From JBAOHV01 sp037045265 (GTDB lineage: Bacteria > Actinomycetota > Acidimicrobiia > Acidimicrobiales > Microtrichaceae), in the NCBI GenBank assembly GCA_037045265.1, contig JBAOHV010000024.1, positions 62,001-126,000 of the forward strand: DNA of 64,000 nt, in the 5' to 3' direction. Made by a program: the position numbers and the translations under genes. Position 1 is the stretch's first letter; each line of letters opens with the position of its first letter. Positions 53,435-64,000 of this stretch are shown piece after piece. The notes under the pieces are model-generated. The model worked only from the letters and a program-made list of their open reading frames with translations, was not told the DNA's origin and ran no database searches.

Positions 53435-56400
53435 GTGAGCCTCTTGACGAGCTCCCCTGCGGTCGTGGTAGCCATGCCGACGAGGGCGCCCGTGGTGGGT
53501 GTGGGAGTGGGAGTTCAGGTGATCGGATCTTGGCGTCGGCGTTGGGCCGCGGGTTGGTTGGTGCTCGGCGCGGTCTCGTTCGTGTTCGTGCCGCTGGTGG
53601 CGCCGAGCGCAGCAGCGGCCGAGGAGGTTGCGGAGCGGGAGCTGGAGTCGCCGTTCTCGTCGCCGGCTGAGGTTCCGGGCCTGTCGTCGGAGCCGTTCAT
53701 GGAGCCGCTCAACGCACCGGAGGTTGAGCGGGGCCAGGTTGATCTGCCGACGGTGCCGGAGGGCGGCCCGAAGCTCGACCCTGACGCGAAGGTCCTCGAG
53801 GAGGTTGTCGCGAAGCGTACGGCGTTCTCGCAGTCGTTCCGCCGGTCGGACGGGTTGTTGGAGGTTCGGGCGTCGGCGCAGCCGATCGCGTTTCAGTCAG
53901 AGCCCGGCAAGTTCGAGTTGATCGACACGTCGGTGAGCGAGACGAAGCAGGGCTTGGCAGCGACGAAGAACAGCTTCCAGGTGTTGTTCGGAGACTTTCA
54001 GCGTGGCGTGACCGTGGTGTTGGAGTCGGGGGAGCGTGTGGCGTCGCGTCCCGCCGCCCTGGACGGAGTGGCACCTGAGCGCACGGTGCAGGCAGAGGTC
54101 GACAAGTCGGACGACTCGGTGGTCTGGTACCGGCAGGTCTGGCCGGGCGTCGACGTGCGCTACACGGTGCGCTCGACGGGTCTGTCGGAGGATGTCGTCT
54201 TCACTTCGGCTCCCGCTGGAGCGGGTGCGGTGACGTTCGCGGTGTCGGGGGCGGAGTTGGATGCGGCGTGGTTGTCGCCGGCGCCCCAGGAGCTTCGCTC
54301 CGGTGACGTCGCGATTCCCCAGGGTTCAGTCGCGGCGTCGTCGGCGATGACGCGGTCGGACCTGCAGAAGGGTTCGACTGACCAGTTGGGTGAGCTGGCT
54401 GCGGTTCGGGCGGCGGCGGCGTCGGAGCGGCCTGCGGGTGCGGTGCCGACGTTGGCGGCCTGAGGTGAGCTGGCGGGGAAGGTCCGGTTCGGTCCCGTGG
54501 TGGTGACGACGGGCGCGGATCCGGTGTTCGTGGAGGACAAGGTTGCGAGCCCGCTCGTCCGCTCGACGGTCGTCGCGGCCGGCGAGTCGCTGGTCGAGGT
54601 GTCAGCCGATCGCGGGTGGATGAGCTCCCTGCCGCCCGCGGCGTTCCCGGTGGTGATCGATCCGGACCTCGCGATCGGTCCGACGTGGTGGGCGTCGTAT
54701 CTCGGTGGAGTGCCGTCGTCGACGTGCGGCGTGGCGCCTGCGTGTGGGCATCGTGCGGGGCATCCGATGATTCCGGGGTATCCGTGGTCGATGTGGCGCT
54801 CGCTGAACATCTTCGATCTGGCGTCTGTGGCATCCGCATACCAGCTGACGGGCGGCAACTATCCGAGACTGCTCTCGGCGCAGGTCGGGCTGAACCGGAC
54901 GGCGGGCTCGACGGCGTCGACGCAGGTGAACCTGCACGTCCCGAACGCGTACTCGTGGGAGGGCGTGACCGGCGGAGGGCTGCTGGGATCAGCGACATCG
55001 ACGTCCAGCTACGTGTACGACGTCACCGGTCACATGCACGGGAAGCTGGCGGCGTCGGACACAGGGTTCGCGTTCGGACTCGCGTCCGACGCCAGTGTGT
55101 ACAACTACAAGCAGTTCGACTTCGGCCTGTTCCTGGTCGTCAACGACCGCGCCGCCGGCACCGTCGGCGACCGCGCCGCCGAATGGCAAGGCATGGTTCG
55201 CGAAGACCGTGTCGGCGGCACCGACACTGACGGTCGCTCCGGTGTCGGACTCGACGCTGGCCCCCGGGTGGACCGCAGTGAAGTACCACTTCTCGGTGTC
55301 GACCACACCGCCGGGTATCACCGACTACTGGGGCAACGTGGCGGCGAGAGCGTCAGAGCCGGGCACGTCGTTCGCGTTGTCGCCGTCGGTGCTCAAGGAC
55401 GGTCACACCTACTACTGGCGGGCGTGGTCGTCAGATGGGATCGAACATGACCCCGTCGCCAGTGTTCTCGTTCCGCTTCGACCGCCGCCTCGGCACGTCC
55501 GGTCCGTCGCCGTACGTGGACGTCGGTCCGTTGAAGGTGAACGCGGCCACCGGCAACGCCATGTTCACGTGGTCCCAGCGTCCGGTCGCGACACTCGGCG
55601 GTGGCGCCGCGGTCTCGTTGACGTACAACTCGTTGCTGTCCGCGGGGTCGTCGGTGGTTGAGGCGACCGAGGGGTTGCCACCCGGTTGGATGGCGTCGTG
55701 GGGCAGCGTCCCTGTCACCCGGCTCGAGTTGATCCCCGGCGGTTCTGCGGTGGTGCGCCTCGCTGATGGCGGCAAGGAAGCGTTCACGTGGGAGTCGAAC
55801 ACGTGGAAGACGGTCGAACCGTTGCAGAACACGGTGTTGCGCACGATCGGCACGAGTCCGGTTCAGTACCAGTGGGAGTCACCGTCGGGCTGGCTGGTGA
55901 ACTTCGACGCCGCCGGCAAGATCCTCAACGCCACCCAACAAGGCGATGACGCCGCCCCGACCGCCCTCGGCTACGAGTGGGCGACCTTGGGCTCGGCGAA
56001 GGTTCTGCGGAAGATCATCGACCCGGTGGTGCCGTCGTCAGGCCGAACGATGCAGTTCCTCTACGGCGGCGAGACCGGTTGTCCCGTACCCGACTCTGCT
56101 GCGGCGTCGTCCGGCCTTGTCGTCGCTCCCGGGGGTCTGCTCTGTCAGATCACCCACATGGACGGCTCCAAGGTCGCCGTTCTGGTACCGCACCAGCGGC
56201 TCGTCAAGTCAGATCTCACGGATCGTCGACGACGGCAACGGCAACTTCGCGTCCGGCACCGACGACCAGGCCGTCTGGGATCTCGGATGGGACTCGTCGT
56301 TCAAGATCCAGGAGATCCGCGACCCACAGACCATGCGCCAGATCGCAGCAGGCGTTCTGCCCAACTCGGGCGGCGTGCTGACCACGCCCGCGAACCACCG

Positions 56401-59400
56401 GACCGACATCACCTTCGACGGCAACGGCCGAGTCCAGACCATCACGGGCCCCAAGCCGGACGCGACGCACTCACGGCCAGGCGCGACCTTCGCCTACCCG
56501 TCGGACACGGTCACGACGATGACCGAAGCGAACCGGACCGAGCCGAACGGCTACACGACCCGATGGACGATCGACGCCCGCGGTCGCGCGATCACGGTGC
56601 AGGACCGGATGGCCCGAGCCACCCACACCCGCTGGGTCGACGCCGACACCGACCGAGTCCAGTGGAGCGACACCCAGTCGCTCACCGCTGCAGGCGCAAC
56701 CCAGTTCCTGCGATCCGGCACCGTGTACGACGACCGCGGCCGACCGATCGAACAGTGGGGCCCCGCCCCGCGCAGCGAGTTCGGCGCGACCAGCGAAGCG
56801 AACGGCAACGCCACCGGCGGGGCCGGAACCCCAAAGACCACCACCGCCTATGACACCGGACTCACGGGCCTGGCTCTCACCTTGTGGAGCAACGCTCAGC
56901 AATCAGGGAAACCCACGGCGCACGGCCATATGACCTCGGCGGCGATGACCACGACCGGGTCCCCGCACTCGTTGATCGCTGGGTCCGACAACTGGTCGCT
57001 TCGAGCGGCGGGCTCGATCCGGTTCCCCGCAGCCGGCACCTACACGGTCTCGGTCGTCGCCAACGGGCCCGTTCGCTTCCAAGCCGGAGACGGCTGGGCG
57101 GACTCCTGGAGCACTGCCGACCCGGGTGCGGGTGGCACCGTCACGACCAGCACCACGGTGAACGTTGCTGCGCCTGACGCCGGCAAGTGGGTGCCCATCG
57201 TCGTCGACACCGCGGACGCCTCGGGCACCGGCGGGTTGACCATTCAGTGGACCCCACCGAGCGGTCCGCTGCAGAACGTCCCGTCGAGCGAGCTGCGACC
57301 GGAGTTCGGGCTCCCCACTGCGTCCACGACCCGCGTCGATGCAACGACGACGCTGAACACCACCACGTCCTATGACGACCCGGCGACCAGCCCGCTCAAC
57401 GAGTCCTACCTCGGTATTCCTCGCGTGACGACCGATGACCCCGGGGGAGCGAACCGCCAGACGATCGAAACGTTCGAACCGTCCACCTCCGGGAGCTTCC
57501 TGCGCCGCACCGGACGCCAGCTGCCCGCAGGCAGCGGCTCGAACGTCACGTACGACTACTACACGGCGACGGGTGGGCCGATCGCCAACGTGTGCGGCGC
57601 GACCGGCACCACGAAGCAGCTCGGCATGCTCAAGCGCACGACCCAGGCCGACCCCGACGGGACTGGCCCGGAGCTGCCGCTGATCCGCGAGTACGTGTAC
57701 GACTCCGCCGGGCGACAGGCCGGCTACCGCGCGTCAACAGCAGTGTCGTCGGAGCCGTGGACCTGCACCACCTACGACGCCATGGGGCGCGTCGCCACGG
57801 TGGCCTATCCGGCGTGGAACGGTCAGTCCGCCAGGACTGTCACCTACAACTACCGGGTCGGCAGCAACCCGACCGTCACCTCCGTCGGCGACAGCGCCGG
57901 AACCATCACCACCACTTCCGATTGGGCGGGCCGACCGATCTCCACGGTCGATGTGTGGGCGAAGACCTCGACCACGACCTACGACAACCTCGGCCGCGTC
58001 GCCACCGCCGTGAACTCGGGCGGCACGCTCGGCTACACGTACGGCACCGACAACCAGATCACCCAGATCACCCTCAACGGAAAGCCGATCACCCAGCCGG
58101 CCTACGACGCCCTCACACGACCCACCGGGGTCACGTACCCATCGGGCACCAGCAACGCCGGCAACGGATCATCGGGACAGTTCACCTACGACGACCGCGG
58201 ACTGCCCGTCGGCAACACGTGGACCGGACCGTCGTCCACCCCGCTGACGTCCGACCAGGTGACCCGCGACCTGATCGGCCGTGTGGTGAACCAGTCGACC
58301 GACGGCTTCGACCCCAACGGAGCCACCCGCAACTACGTGTACGCGGCCACGGGTGAGCTCACCTCCGCAGTGAACTTCGCGGCGGCACCGGCCGCCGCCG
58401 CTGCGACCCGCACGACCACCTTGAACCGCCCTGGGTCTGATGGAGGCTCGTTCTATTGGATTCCAACCCCGGTGGGGTCGGTCTGTTGGGCAGCGTAGAA
58501 CGCTGCTTCGAACTCTGCCGGTGGCACATCCGCGCAGTGGCTGTGGAGCCGGTCGTGGTTGAACCAGTGGACCCAGGACAGCGTGGCGAGCTCGAGCTCG
58601 TGGACGTCGTCCCAGGGCCTCGGCGCGTCGGGCCCGTAGACGCACTCGGTCTTGTAGAGCCCGTTGGTCGTCTCGGCGAGCGCGTTGTCGTAGGAGTCCG
58701 CGACGGTGCCGATCGACGGTTGTGCGCCGATCTCCTCGAGCCGCTCAGTGAAGCGCACAGAGGTGAACTGACTGCCGGCGTCCGCGTGTGTGACGAGACC
58801 GACGAGGCGGCGGCTGCCTCGGGAACGTCTCGCCATCTCGAGCGCGTCGAGGACCATGTCGGTCTTCATGTTCGCCGCGACTCTCCAGCCGACGATCCGT
58901 CGGGAGAACGCGTCGACGATGAAACAGACGTAGGCCATGCCCGATCTCGTGGGCACGTAGGTGAGGTCAGTCACCCACAACGCGTCGGGCCGATCAGCGG
59001 TGAAGTTCCGGTTCACCAGGTCCGGTGCCCGCACAGCGTCGGGGTCCGACACGGTGGTGAACACCTTCTTGCGACGCCGGCTGACGCCCTCAATGCCCAT
59101 CTCGCGCATCAACCGGGCGACCTGGTCCCGGCCCACGTCATGACCGGCGCGACGGGCGGCCTTCCAGAGCTTGTGCGCCCCGTAGACCTTGCGGTTCAAC
59201 ACCCACAGCGCCATCAGCACCTGCATCATCGCCGCGTCACGCAACGCTCGAGCCGACGGCTCCAGCACCCGGCGCTTTGCGGCGTAGTAGCTGCTCGGAG
59301 CCACCTGCAGCGACCTGCAGATGGACTCGACTCCGAACTCGCAACGGTGCTCGTCGATGAACCCGACGATCACTTCCATGGGCGGTCGAGCTCCGCCTGG

Positions 59401-61985
59401 GCGAAATACGCAGACGCCTTGCGCAAGATCTGGTTCGTGCGCTCCAGCTCCCGATTGCGCTGCTCGAGCTCCTTGATCCGAGCCGCGTCCGCCGTGGACC
59501 GACCCGGCTTCACGCCCTCGTCGACATCAGCACGCTTGACCCACTTGCGCACCGTCTCGACGCCGTACCCCAGCTGGTCAGCGACCCGCTGCACCGTGCC
59601 GTGCTCGGTGCCCAACTCGCGGCGCAGCTGGCGGACCAGCCGGACCGCTTGGGCCTTCTCCTCCTCGGTGTACCGACGCGTCGTCGGCTTCCCCGGTGAC
59701 TTCTCCTGTGGCATGACTCCATCCTGCTTTCAAAGCTCAGGAGCCTCCAACGAACCCAGGGCGGTTCACCTACACGTTCGCAGCCACAGGAGGCTGCGGC
59801 GCTGCCGGCGCAGCAGGCAAGAACACCAACCGGACCGCGAAGACCGTGAACGGCGGCACGCCGACCACCTACTGCTACGACCACGCCGACCGACTCACCG
59901 CCACCAGCGAAGCAGCCACCGTCGAATCCAACACCGCAGATGGCACACTGGCCTACGACCAGCACGGCAACACCTCCGTGCTCGGCTGGCAAGCCATGAC
60001 CTACGACATCGCGGACCGCCACCTCTCCACCACCGCAGCAGAGCTCAACAACGCTGCGTCGGCCGTGCAGGTGCGCACCAACAACAACCGCTGCCTCGAT
60101 GTCGAAGGCCCATCGTCGGCCGACGGCGCGATCCTGCAGCAGTGGGGATGCAACTCGCCCGCGGTCGCGGAGCAGACCTGGAGCCTCGTCGCCGCCGACG
60201 GACAGTGGTTCAACCTCGTGTCACAACTCGCCGGCAAGTGCATGGCACCCCAAGGCGGCGGCACCGCCGACGGCACCAAGTTCACCCAAGGCGCGTGTGA
60301 CCAGAGCGCAGCCGCCCAGCAGTTCAGGCTCGCCAAGTCCGGGTCCTCATGGCAGCTCATCTCACGCCCGACCGGGAAATGCGTCGACGTGCCGTCGAAC
60401 GTGTCGAGCGACGGCACCGACATGCAACTGCTCACCTGCTCGAGCGGAGCTGCGAACTCGAAGCTCTTCACCCTCACCACCACCAGCGGCCCCGCCACGA
60501 CACCGACCACGGTGCGCGCCGACGGCCGTGTCCACCGTGCCCGCTGCTGGCAAGACCAACGTGCAACTCCGAGCACGGGGCAACTGGAAATGCGCCGACG
60601 TCCGCGGCCCGTCCTCGGCCGACGGCACCGTGATCCAGCAGTGGAGCTGCAACACCCCAGCGGTGTCACAGCAGTCGATCGACATCGTCGACGACGGCGG
60701 CTCGAACCAGGTGAAGGTCAAGTTCCGCAACGCCAACAAGTGCCTCCAAGCACAAACCGACCACACCGTGGTCCAATCGACGTGCGTCACCGGCGCAGCG
60801 AACCAGCGCTGGACGTTCACCGAGGTCGCCGGCGGGTGGAGACTCACCACATCGCTCAACGGGAGATGCCTCAACTCGTCACCCAGCGGCGGCGACGGCA
60901 CCGGTCTCACCATGGCCGCCTGCGCAGGCACACCTGCCGCAGCCGAGCTCTGGAGCTTGACCAGCCCGACCAACGGATCCGTCGTCGATCTCGACGCCGA
61001 TCTCCCCGCCCTCCCAACCGTCACGTACGTGAGAGACGCGAGCAGGGCGAATCATCGAACGCAAGGTCAACGGCACCACCGAGGCCCGCTACTCGTTCGG
61101 CGGCAGCGGCGACTCGCCGACGCTCATGCTGAACGCCTCCAACGTGGTGGTCGGGGCATCGATCAGCCTGCCCGGCGGCGTCCTGTACCAATGGGTCCCA
61201 TCGACCCCATCAGCGTCGGTCTGGAACTACCCCAACCTCCAAGGCAGCCTCACCGCGTCGGCCAACCAGGCAGGCGCCAAGCTCGGAGCCACTCGGGTCC
61301 ATGACCCAGACGGCAATCAGCTGGTGGGAATCGAGACGGACACGGGCCCAGGCCAGTTCGACTACGGCTGGCTCGGGTCGCAACAGCGGCCCCTTGAGCA
61401 CCAAGACGGCCTGCAGCCAGTCATCGAAATGGGTGCGAGGCAATACTCTCCGACGCTCGGAAGGTTCCTTGAGGTCGATCCAATCGAGGGCGGCGTGGTG
61501 AACGACTATGGATACGTGGGCGACCCAACCAACGATAGCGACTTGGACGGAACTCAATCGAAGAACGCCTGGCCGGGATGCTACAGAAACCGATACGGAT
61601 TCTCTTCCGGCGACTGCCTCCGGTTTGAGCGAGCCGCAGCGGGTGCCATTCTGGAGCAAGAGGATCAAGTCAATCGCCTGGTCCGCAAGAACGGGTGGGA
61701 CCAAGCGGAGCAAGCGAATCGAAACGGGAGTATTCAGCACATCATTCTGGGCTACCGGGTCGCGAGCGATTCCCGGGAAGACCGGAGTACGCTGTCAAGA
61801 TGCTCAACGCCTACGAGCTAGAGACTGACGGCGATCCGGATGGGAGTCGAGCCGACAAGTGGAACAACCAGATTGGCGTCGATTGTGTCCAGAGGAAGGT
61901 AACGCTTGTCGAGTGCCTAGACCAAGTGGTTGCAAATAAGGCCATGGCCGTGTATCTGGGCAAGGGTCAGGTGATCTTCAAGTGA
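53435..61985 (+). CDS. Secreted RHS/YD-repeat polymorphic toxin, interrupted by an IS3 element
   Basis: About 2,400 residues once repaired. Order: signal peptide (AGWLVLGAVSFVFVPLVAPS AAAA) from GTG 53435 (ATG 53474 alternative); DNRLRE-like wall region (about 54500-55100); RHS start (SFRFDRRLGTSGPSPYVDVG); YD repeats; PA14-like domain (about 56870-57310); more YD repeats (YDAMGRVATVAYP, YDNLGRVATAVNS); IS; two ricin B-lectin domains (CLDVEGPSSADGAILQQWGC, ADVRGPSSADGTVIQQWSC); the RHS core end ARQYSPTLGRFLEVDPIEGG, then DLDG and a C-terminal toxin. Breaks: in-frame TGA 54461-54463, shifts near 55182, 55451, 56182, 60521, 61050, 61766. Stop overlaps the immunity gene (GTGA). Confidence 0.87.
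58453..59379 (-). CDS. IS3-family transposase OrfB (DDE integrase)
   Basis: 308 aa. HTH_21-like start (FIDEHRCEFGVESICRSLQV), then the rve core with catalytic Asp in DALWVTDLTYVPTRSG, Asp in THADAGSQFTSVRF and Glu in NALAETTNGLYKTE. Overlaps orfA by 10 nt (ATGGAAGTGA), so the fusion transposase would come from a -1 frameshift. Intact. Confidence 0.95.
   Translation of the reverse strand: MEVIVGFIDEHRCEFGVESICRSLQVAPSSYYAAKRRVLEPSARALRDAAMMQVLMALWVLNRKVYGAHKLWKAARRAGHDVGRDQVARLMREMGIEGVSRRRKKVFTTVSDPDAVRAPDLVNRNFTADRPDALWVTDLTYVPTRSGMAYVCFIVDAFSRRIVGWRVAANMKTDMVLDALEMARRSRGSRRLVGLVTHADAGSQFTSVRFTERLEEIGAQPSIGTVADSYDNALAETTNGLYKTECVYGPDAPRPWDDVHELELATLSWVHWFNHDRLHSHCADVPPAEFEAAFYAAQQTDPTGVGIQ
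59370..59714 (-). CDS. IS3-family transposase OrfA
   Basis: 114 aa with an HTH_Tnp_1 domain (RRYTEEEKAQAVRLVRQL, VADQLGYGVETVRKWVKRAD) and a leucine-zipper-like C-terminal coil (RIKELEQRNRELERTNQILR). ATG 59714 lies 54 bases inside the right end. Binds the IS ends. Confidence 0.94.
   Translation of the reverse strand: MPQEKSPGKPTTRRYTEEEKAQAVRLVRQLRRELGTEHGTVQRVADQLGYGVETVRKWVKRADVDEGVKPGRSTADAARIKELEQRNRELERTNQILRKASAYFAQAELDRPWK
61553..61982 (+). other. Variable C-terminal toxin domain of the RHS protein
   Basis: After DLDG the sequence changes: TQSKNAWPGCYRNRYGFSSG, then helices (GAILEQEDQVNRLVRKNGWD), GSIQHIILGYRVA, and after a frame change near 61766 RPEYAVKMLNAYELETDGDP, DKWNNQIGVDC. 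The layout (HI-x-LGYR ... NAYE ... KWNNQIG) recalls DUF6973-type toxin tips, but this is tentative. GC content falls here and in the next gene, as expected for an exchangeable toxin-immunity cassette. Confidence 0.6.
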
Positions 61986-62558
61986 TTTCGCGGCGAACTA
62001 CCCGTCGCATTGCTGCCCACGTGCTCGTAACCGCCGCCGTGGCTCTCCTCATCGCTTCATGTGGGCGGGACGATTCGATTATCGGTTCTGGTGGGAACAG
62101 CGCTGAGTCTGGTCCGGTCGGCTCTATCGAGGCCATTGACGCATTAAGCCAGATCACGGGCCAGCTTGCGATGGGTAACCACATGGATGCGGAGAAGCTG
62201 ATTGTTCAGTATGGCCACACCTCCCCAGAGCAACAGGTGGCCTTCATGTCCGCAGCGATTTGTCAGCCAACGTCGCTCCGTTACCTCATCGAGGAGATGG
62301 GCTTCGCAGCGACTGCTCGGACCGACGAGGGTCACACAATTATCTACGATCAGACATTCTTCGATGGCTCCCCGCTCTTCAGGGGATGCGCTCCGGAGAC
62401 ACGCGCTCGACTCAGTTCGGTATCTGCTGGAAATGGGGGCGGATCCCTGTCTCGGCCCAGCAGACAAACCAGCGGAGTCGCCATCTCGCAGGGCTGGCGA
62501 GTGGGGGGCAGATCCGGCTGTCGTTGCTGTGATCGATGAATATTCGGCAGACTGCTAG
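61982..62558 (+). CDS. Ankyrin-like lipoprotein, presumed immunity protein (one frame shift)
   Basis: GTG 61982 overlaps the toxin stop (GTGA). Signal peptide with lipobox: HVLVTAAVALLIASCG. The rest is helical with ankyrin-like units (SLRYLIEEMGFAATARTDEG, SVRYLLEMGADPCLG, DPAVVAVIDEYS). One extra C at about 62410 separates the two halves; corrected it reads TRADSVRYLLEMGADPC. About 191 aa. A periplasm/outer-face anchored neutraliser of the RHS tip is the simplest role. Confidence 0.78.
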
Positions 62559-63031
62559 TGCGCCGAGACCCTAATGGAATTGAGGCAGAACCGGGTTCGG
62601 GCATGTAGGGTCGGCTTGCACCGTCGGATTCGGTCGCACGCTGACTGACGTTCCGACGAAACACTCGGCACTCGGTGGGGGTCTGCTGCACGCTCTGTCG
62701 ATCGTGGTCGTGGCTGATCATTGCGCGGTGAGTGCGGCGTGGACTAGAGCGAGTCTGTACTGGACCGGGTTGGCCTACCGTGCGCTCGCGGCCAGCGTCG
62801 CGGGAGTCGGCGCGATCGATTCCAGGTGAGTATCGAAGCTGAGCTAGGAACGGGTCGCCGAGCACGCCTAGCGGTGCTGGTGCAGCTCGCTCGTGCTTCT
62901 GTAGCAGGGGAAGCCCGTTCTGTCGTCGAGCTGTCGCAATGGGAGGCGACCCGTCCTCATCGGCGCCATGAGCTCCCCAGCGGCAGCGCCCCGTGGAGTG
63001 GTGGGGATTCGAGGGTGATCCTCGGTGTGGG
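62559..63031. other. Intergenic region, 473 bp
   Basis: Between the immunity gene and the IS256-type transposase. It contains a 10-bp inverted repeat, ACGGGTCGCC (62851-62860) with its complement at 62945-62954. The IS256 right-end repeat should lie here but I could not define it. No supported ORF. Confidence 0.4.
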
Positions 63032-64000
63032 TCAGTCGCCGGCGTTGAGCTCGGCGGTGACCGTCGGAGCATCTTCGCGCTCGGGGTAGAGCTTCGCCAT
63101 CGATCCTTCTGACAGGTAGCGGCGGTCGGAGCTGATCCAGTCGTCGTGGAGGTCGGCGAGGACGGCGCCGACGAGGCGGACCACGGAGGCTTCGTTGGGG
63201 AAGATGCCCGACGACGCTGGCTGCGGCGCTTGATCTCCTTGTTGACCCGCTCGAGGGGGTTCGTGGACCACGACCTTGCTGCCAGTGCTCGACCGGGAAC
63301 GCGGCTGAACGCGAGCACTTCGGCCTTGGCGGTGTCCATGAGCGCAGCTGCTTTGGGCCAGCGCTCTGCGAGGGTGGCTGCGTACGTGGTCCCACTGCGC
63401 CGAGACGGTCTCTGCGTCGATGCCGGCGAATACGGTGCGGAACAGCGCGGCGACCATGTCCTGGTGCGCTTTGGGGATCAGCGTCAGGAGGTTGCGGGCG
63501 AAGTGCACGCGGCATCGCTGATGCGCGGCTCCTTGGAAGCAGCGGCGGATCGCGGCGGTGAGCCCGGCGTGCTGGTCGGAGATCACCAGGCGCACACCGG
63601 CCGAGCCCTCGGTTCTTCAACGACCGCAGGAAGCCCCGCCAGAACACCTCGTCCTCGCTGTCACCGACGTCGAGGCCGAGGACCTCGCGGTTGGCCGGTC
63701 GGCGGTGATCCCGGTGGCGACGACGACGGCTTTGGACACGACCTGGTGGTCGTCGCGGACGTGCAGGTAGGTGGCGTCGAGGTACACGTAGGGGAACTCG
63801 ACGTGGTCGAGGTCGCGGGTGCGGAACGCGCCGACCGCACAGTCGAGCTCGGCGCAGATCCGTGACACCTCGGACTTCGAGATCCCCGAGCCGATCCCGA
63901 GCGCAGCGACCAGGTCATCCACCGAGCGCGTCGAGACACCCGAGACGTAGGCCTCCATCACCACCGCGTAGAGCGCCCGGTCGATGCGACGGCGGTGCTC
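63032..64000 (-). mobile_element. IS256/Mutator-family transposase, frame-broken, partial at window edge
   Basis: Mutator-type segments on the minus strand in several frames: VSTRSVDDLVAALGIGSGIS, KSEVSRICAELD, FPYVYLDATYLHVR (first Asp), RLVISDQHAGLTAAIRRCFQ (second Asp), HQRCRVHFARNLLTLIPKAH and NPLERVNKEIKRRS (Glu). Frames change near 63690 and 63613 and again near 63385-63190. The start lies beyond 64000. Either a decayed copy or affected by the same indels as elsewhere. Confidence 0.82.

Larger units (their letters stand above)
58422..59768 (-). mobile_element. IS3-family insertion sequence (1,347 bp)
   Basis: Terminal inverted repeats begin TGAACCGCCCTGGGT and are alike for about 28 bases with a few mismatches. 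Both sides carry the 3-bp duplication CCT (58419-58421 and 59769-59771). Removing the IS and one CCT joins ACC ACC T | AC ACG TTC, reading RTTTYTFAATGG without a break, so the insertion is recent and precise. Carries orfA and orfB. Confidence 0.93.

Noticed and set aside
54461..54463. Selenocysteine at the in-frame TGA
   Set aside because: No SECIS-like hairpin seen after it and no reason for Sec in an extracellular linker.
56471..56902. Minus-strand frames across the RHS gene
   Set aside because: High GC content gives long antisense frames; they have no family motifs and shadow the YD repeats.

Overview
The window is very GC-rich and reads as an actinomycete-type chromosome, most likely an Acidimicrobiia-like member of the Actinomycetota. 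The evidence is a WhiB protein, an F420-type luciferase-like oxidoreductase, and two gene neighbourhoods known from mycobacteria. One is anti-sigma / SigM / MviN-type kinase / DUF6049-like protein / CCA transferase. The other is DUF5318 / class A PBP / rpsF-ssb-rpsR-rplI / dnaB carrying an intein. The genus is not resolved.

Layout. 1-9.2 kb: minus-strand envelope and sigma-factor operon, then plus-strand histone-deacetylase-like hydrolase, CCA-adding enzyme and a universal stress protein. 9.3-18.4 kb: methyltransferase, DUF5318, PBP, panB, the ribosomal-protein/ssb operon and dnaB with a 354-aa intein. 18.4-30.3 kb: ClC channel, a membrane protein with a kinase-like domain, a PhnY/PhnZ-like phosphonate-oxidation pair, a CsoR-box copper-efflux operon, a luciferase-like oxidoreductase, an UPF0104 flippase-like protein, aat, a 3-hydroxyacyl-CoA dehydrogenase and an S51 peptidase. 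30.3-45.5 kb: cyclophilin, lysC and asd (aspartate pathway), hemW, MazG-like, CAP lipoprotein, tRNA-Pro, a response regulator, two ArsA-type ATPases, NfeD protease, WhiB, FxsA, Nudix, fatty-acid hydroxylase with TetR, and a His-rich methyltransferase.

45.5-53.4 kb is an accessory island. It holds remnants and complete copies of toxin-antitoxin systems (a nucleotidyltransferase remnant, VapBC, a truncated PIN toxin with an HTH antitoxin, Doc with antitoxin), a Schlafen/AlbA-type regulator, a nucleotidyltransferase + winged-helix pair with a leaderless palindromic promoter, and a broken tyrosine recombinase. Two diverged tRNA 3'-end-like att sequences lie about 5.9 kb apart.

53.4-62.6 kb is one giant secreted RHS/YD-repeat polymorphic toxin with PA14-like and ricin-lectin domains. 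An IS3-family element interrupts it, and removing the element together with one 3-bp target duplication restores the frame exactly. An ankyrin-like lipoprotein, the presumed immunity protein, overlaps the toxin stop codon. An IS256-type transposase runs off the right edge.

A recurring feature is single-base indels, mostly insertions, that break genes expected to be essential (dnaB, panB, cca) and many others. copA alone needs eight to ten corrections. This looks more like residual consensus error than biology, so such genes are annotated as single loci with the shift positions given. A separate class of damage cannot be repaired by single-base edits: genes that keep both ends but have lost the middle (VOC protein, enoyl-CoA hydratase, nucleotidyltransferase).
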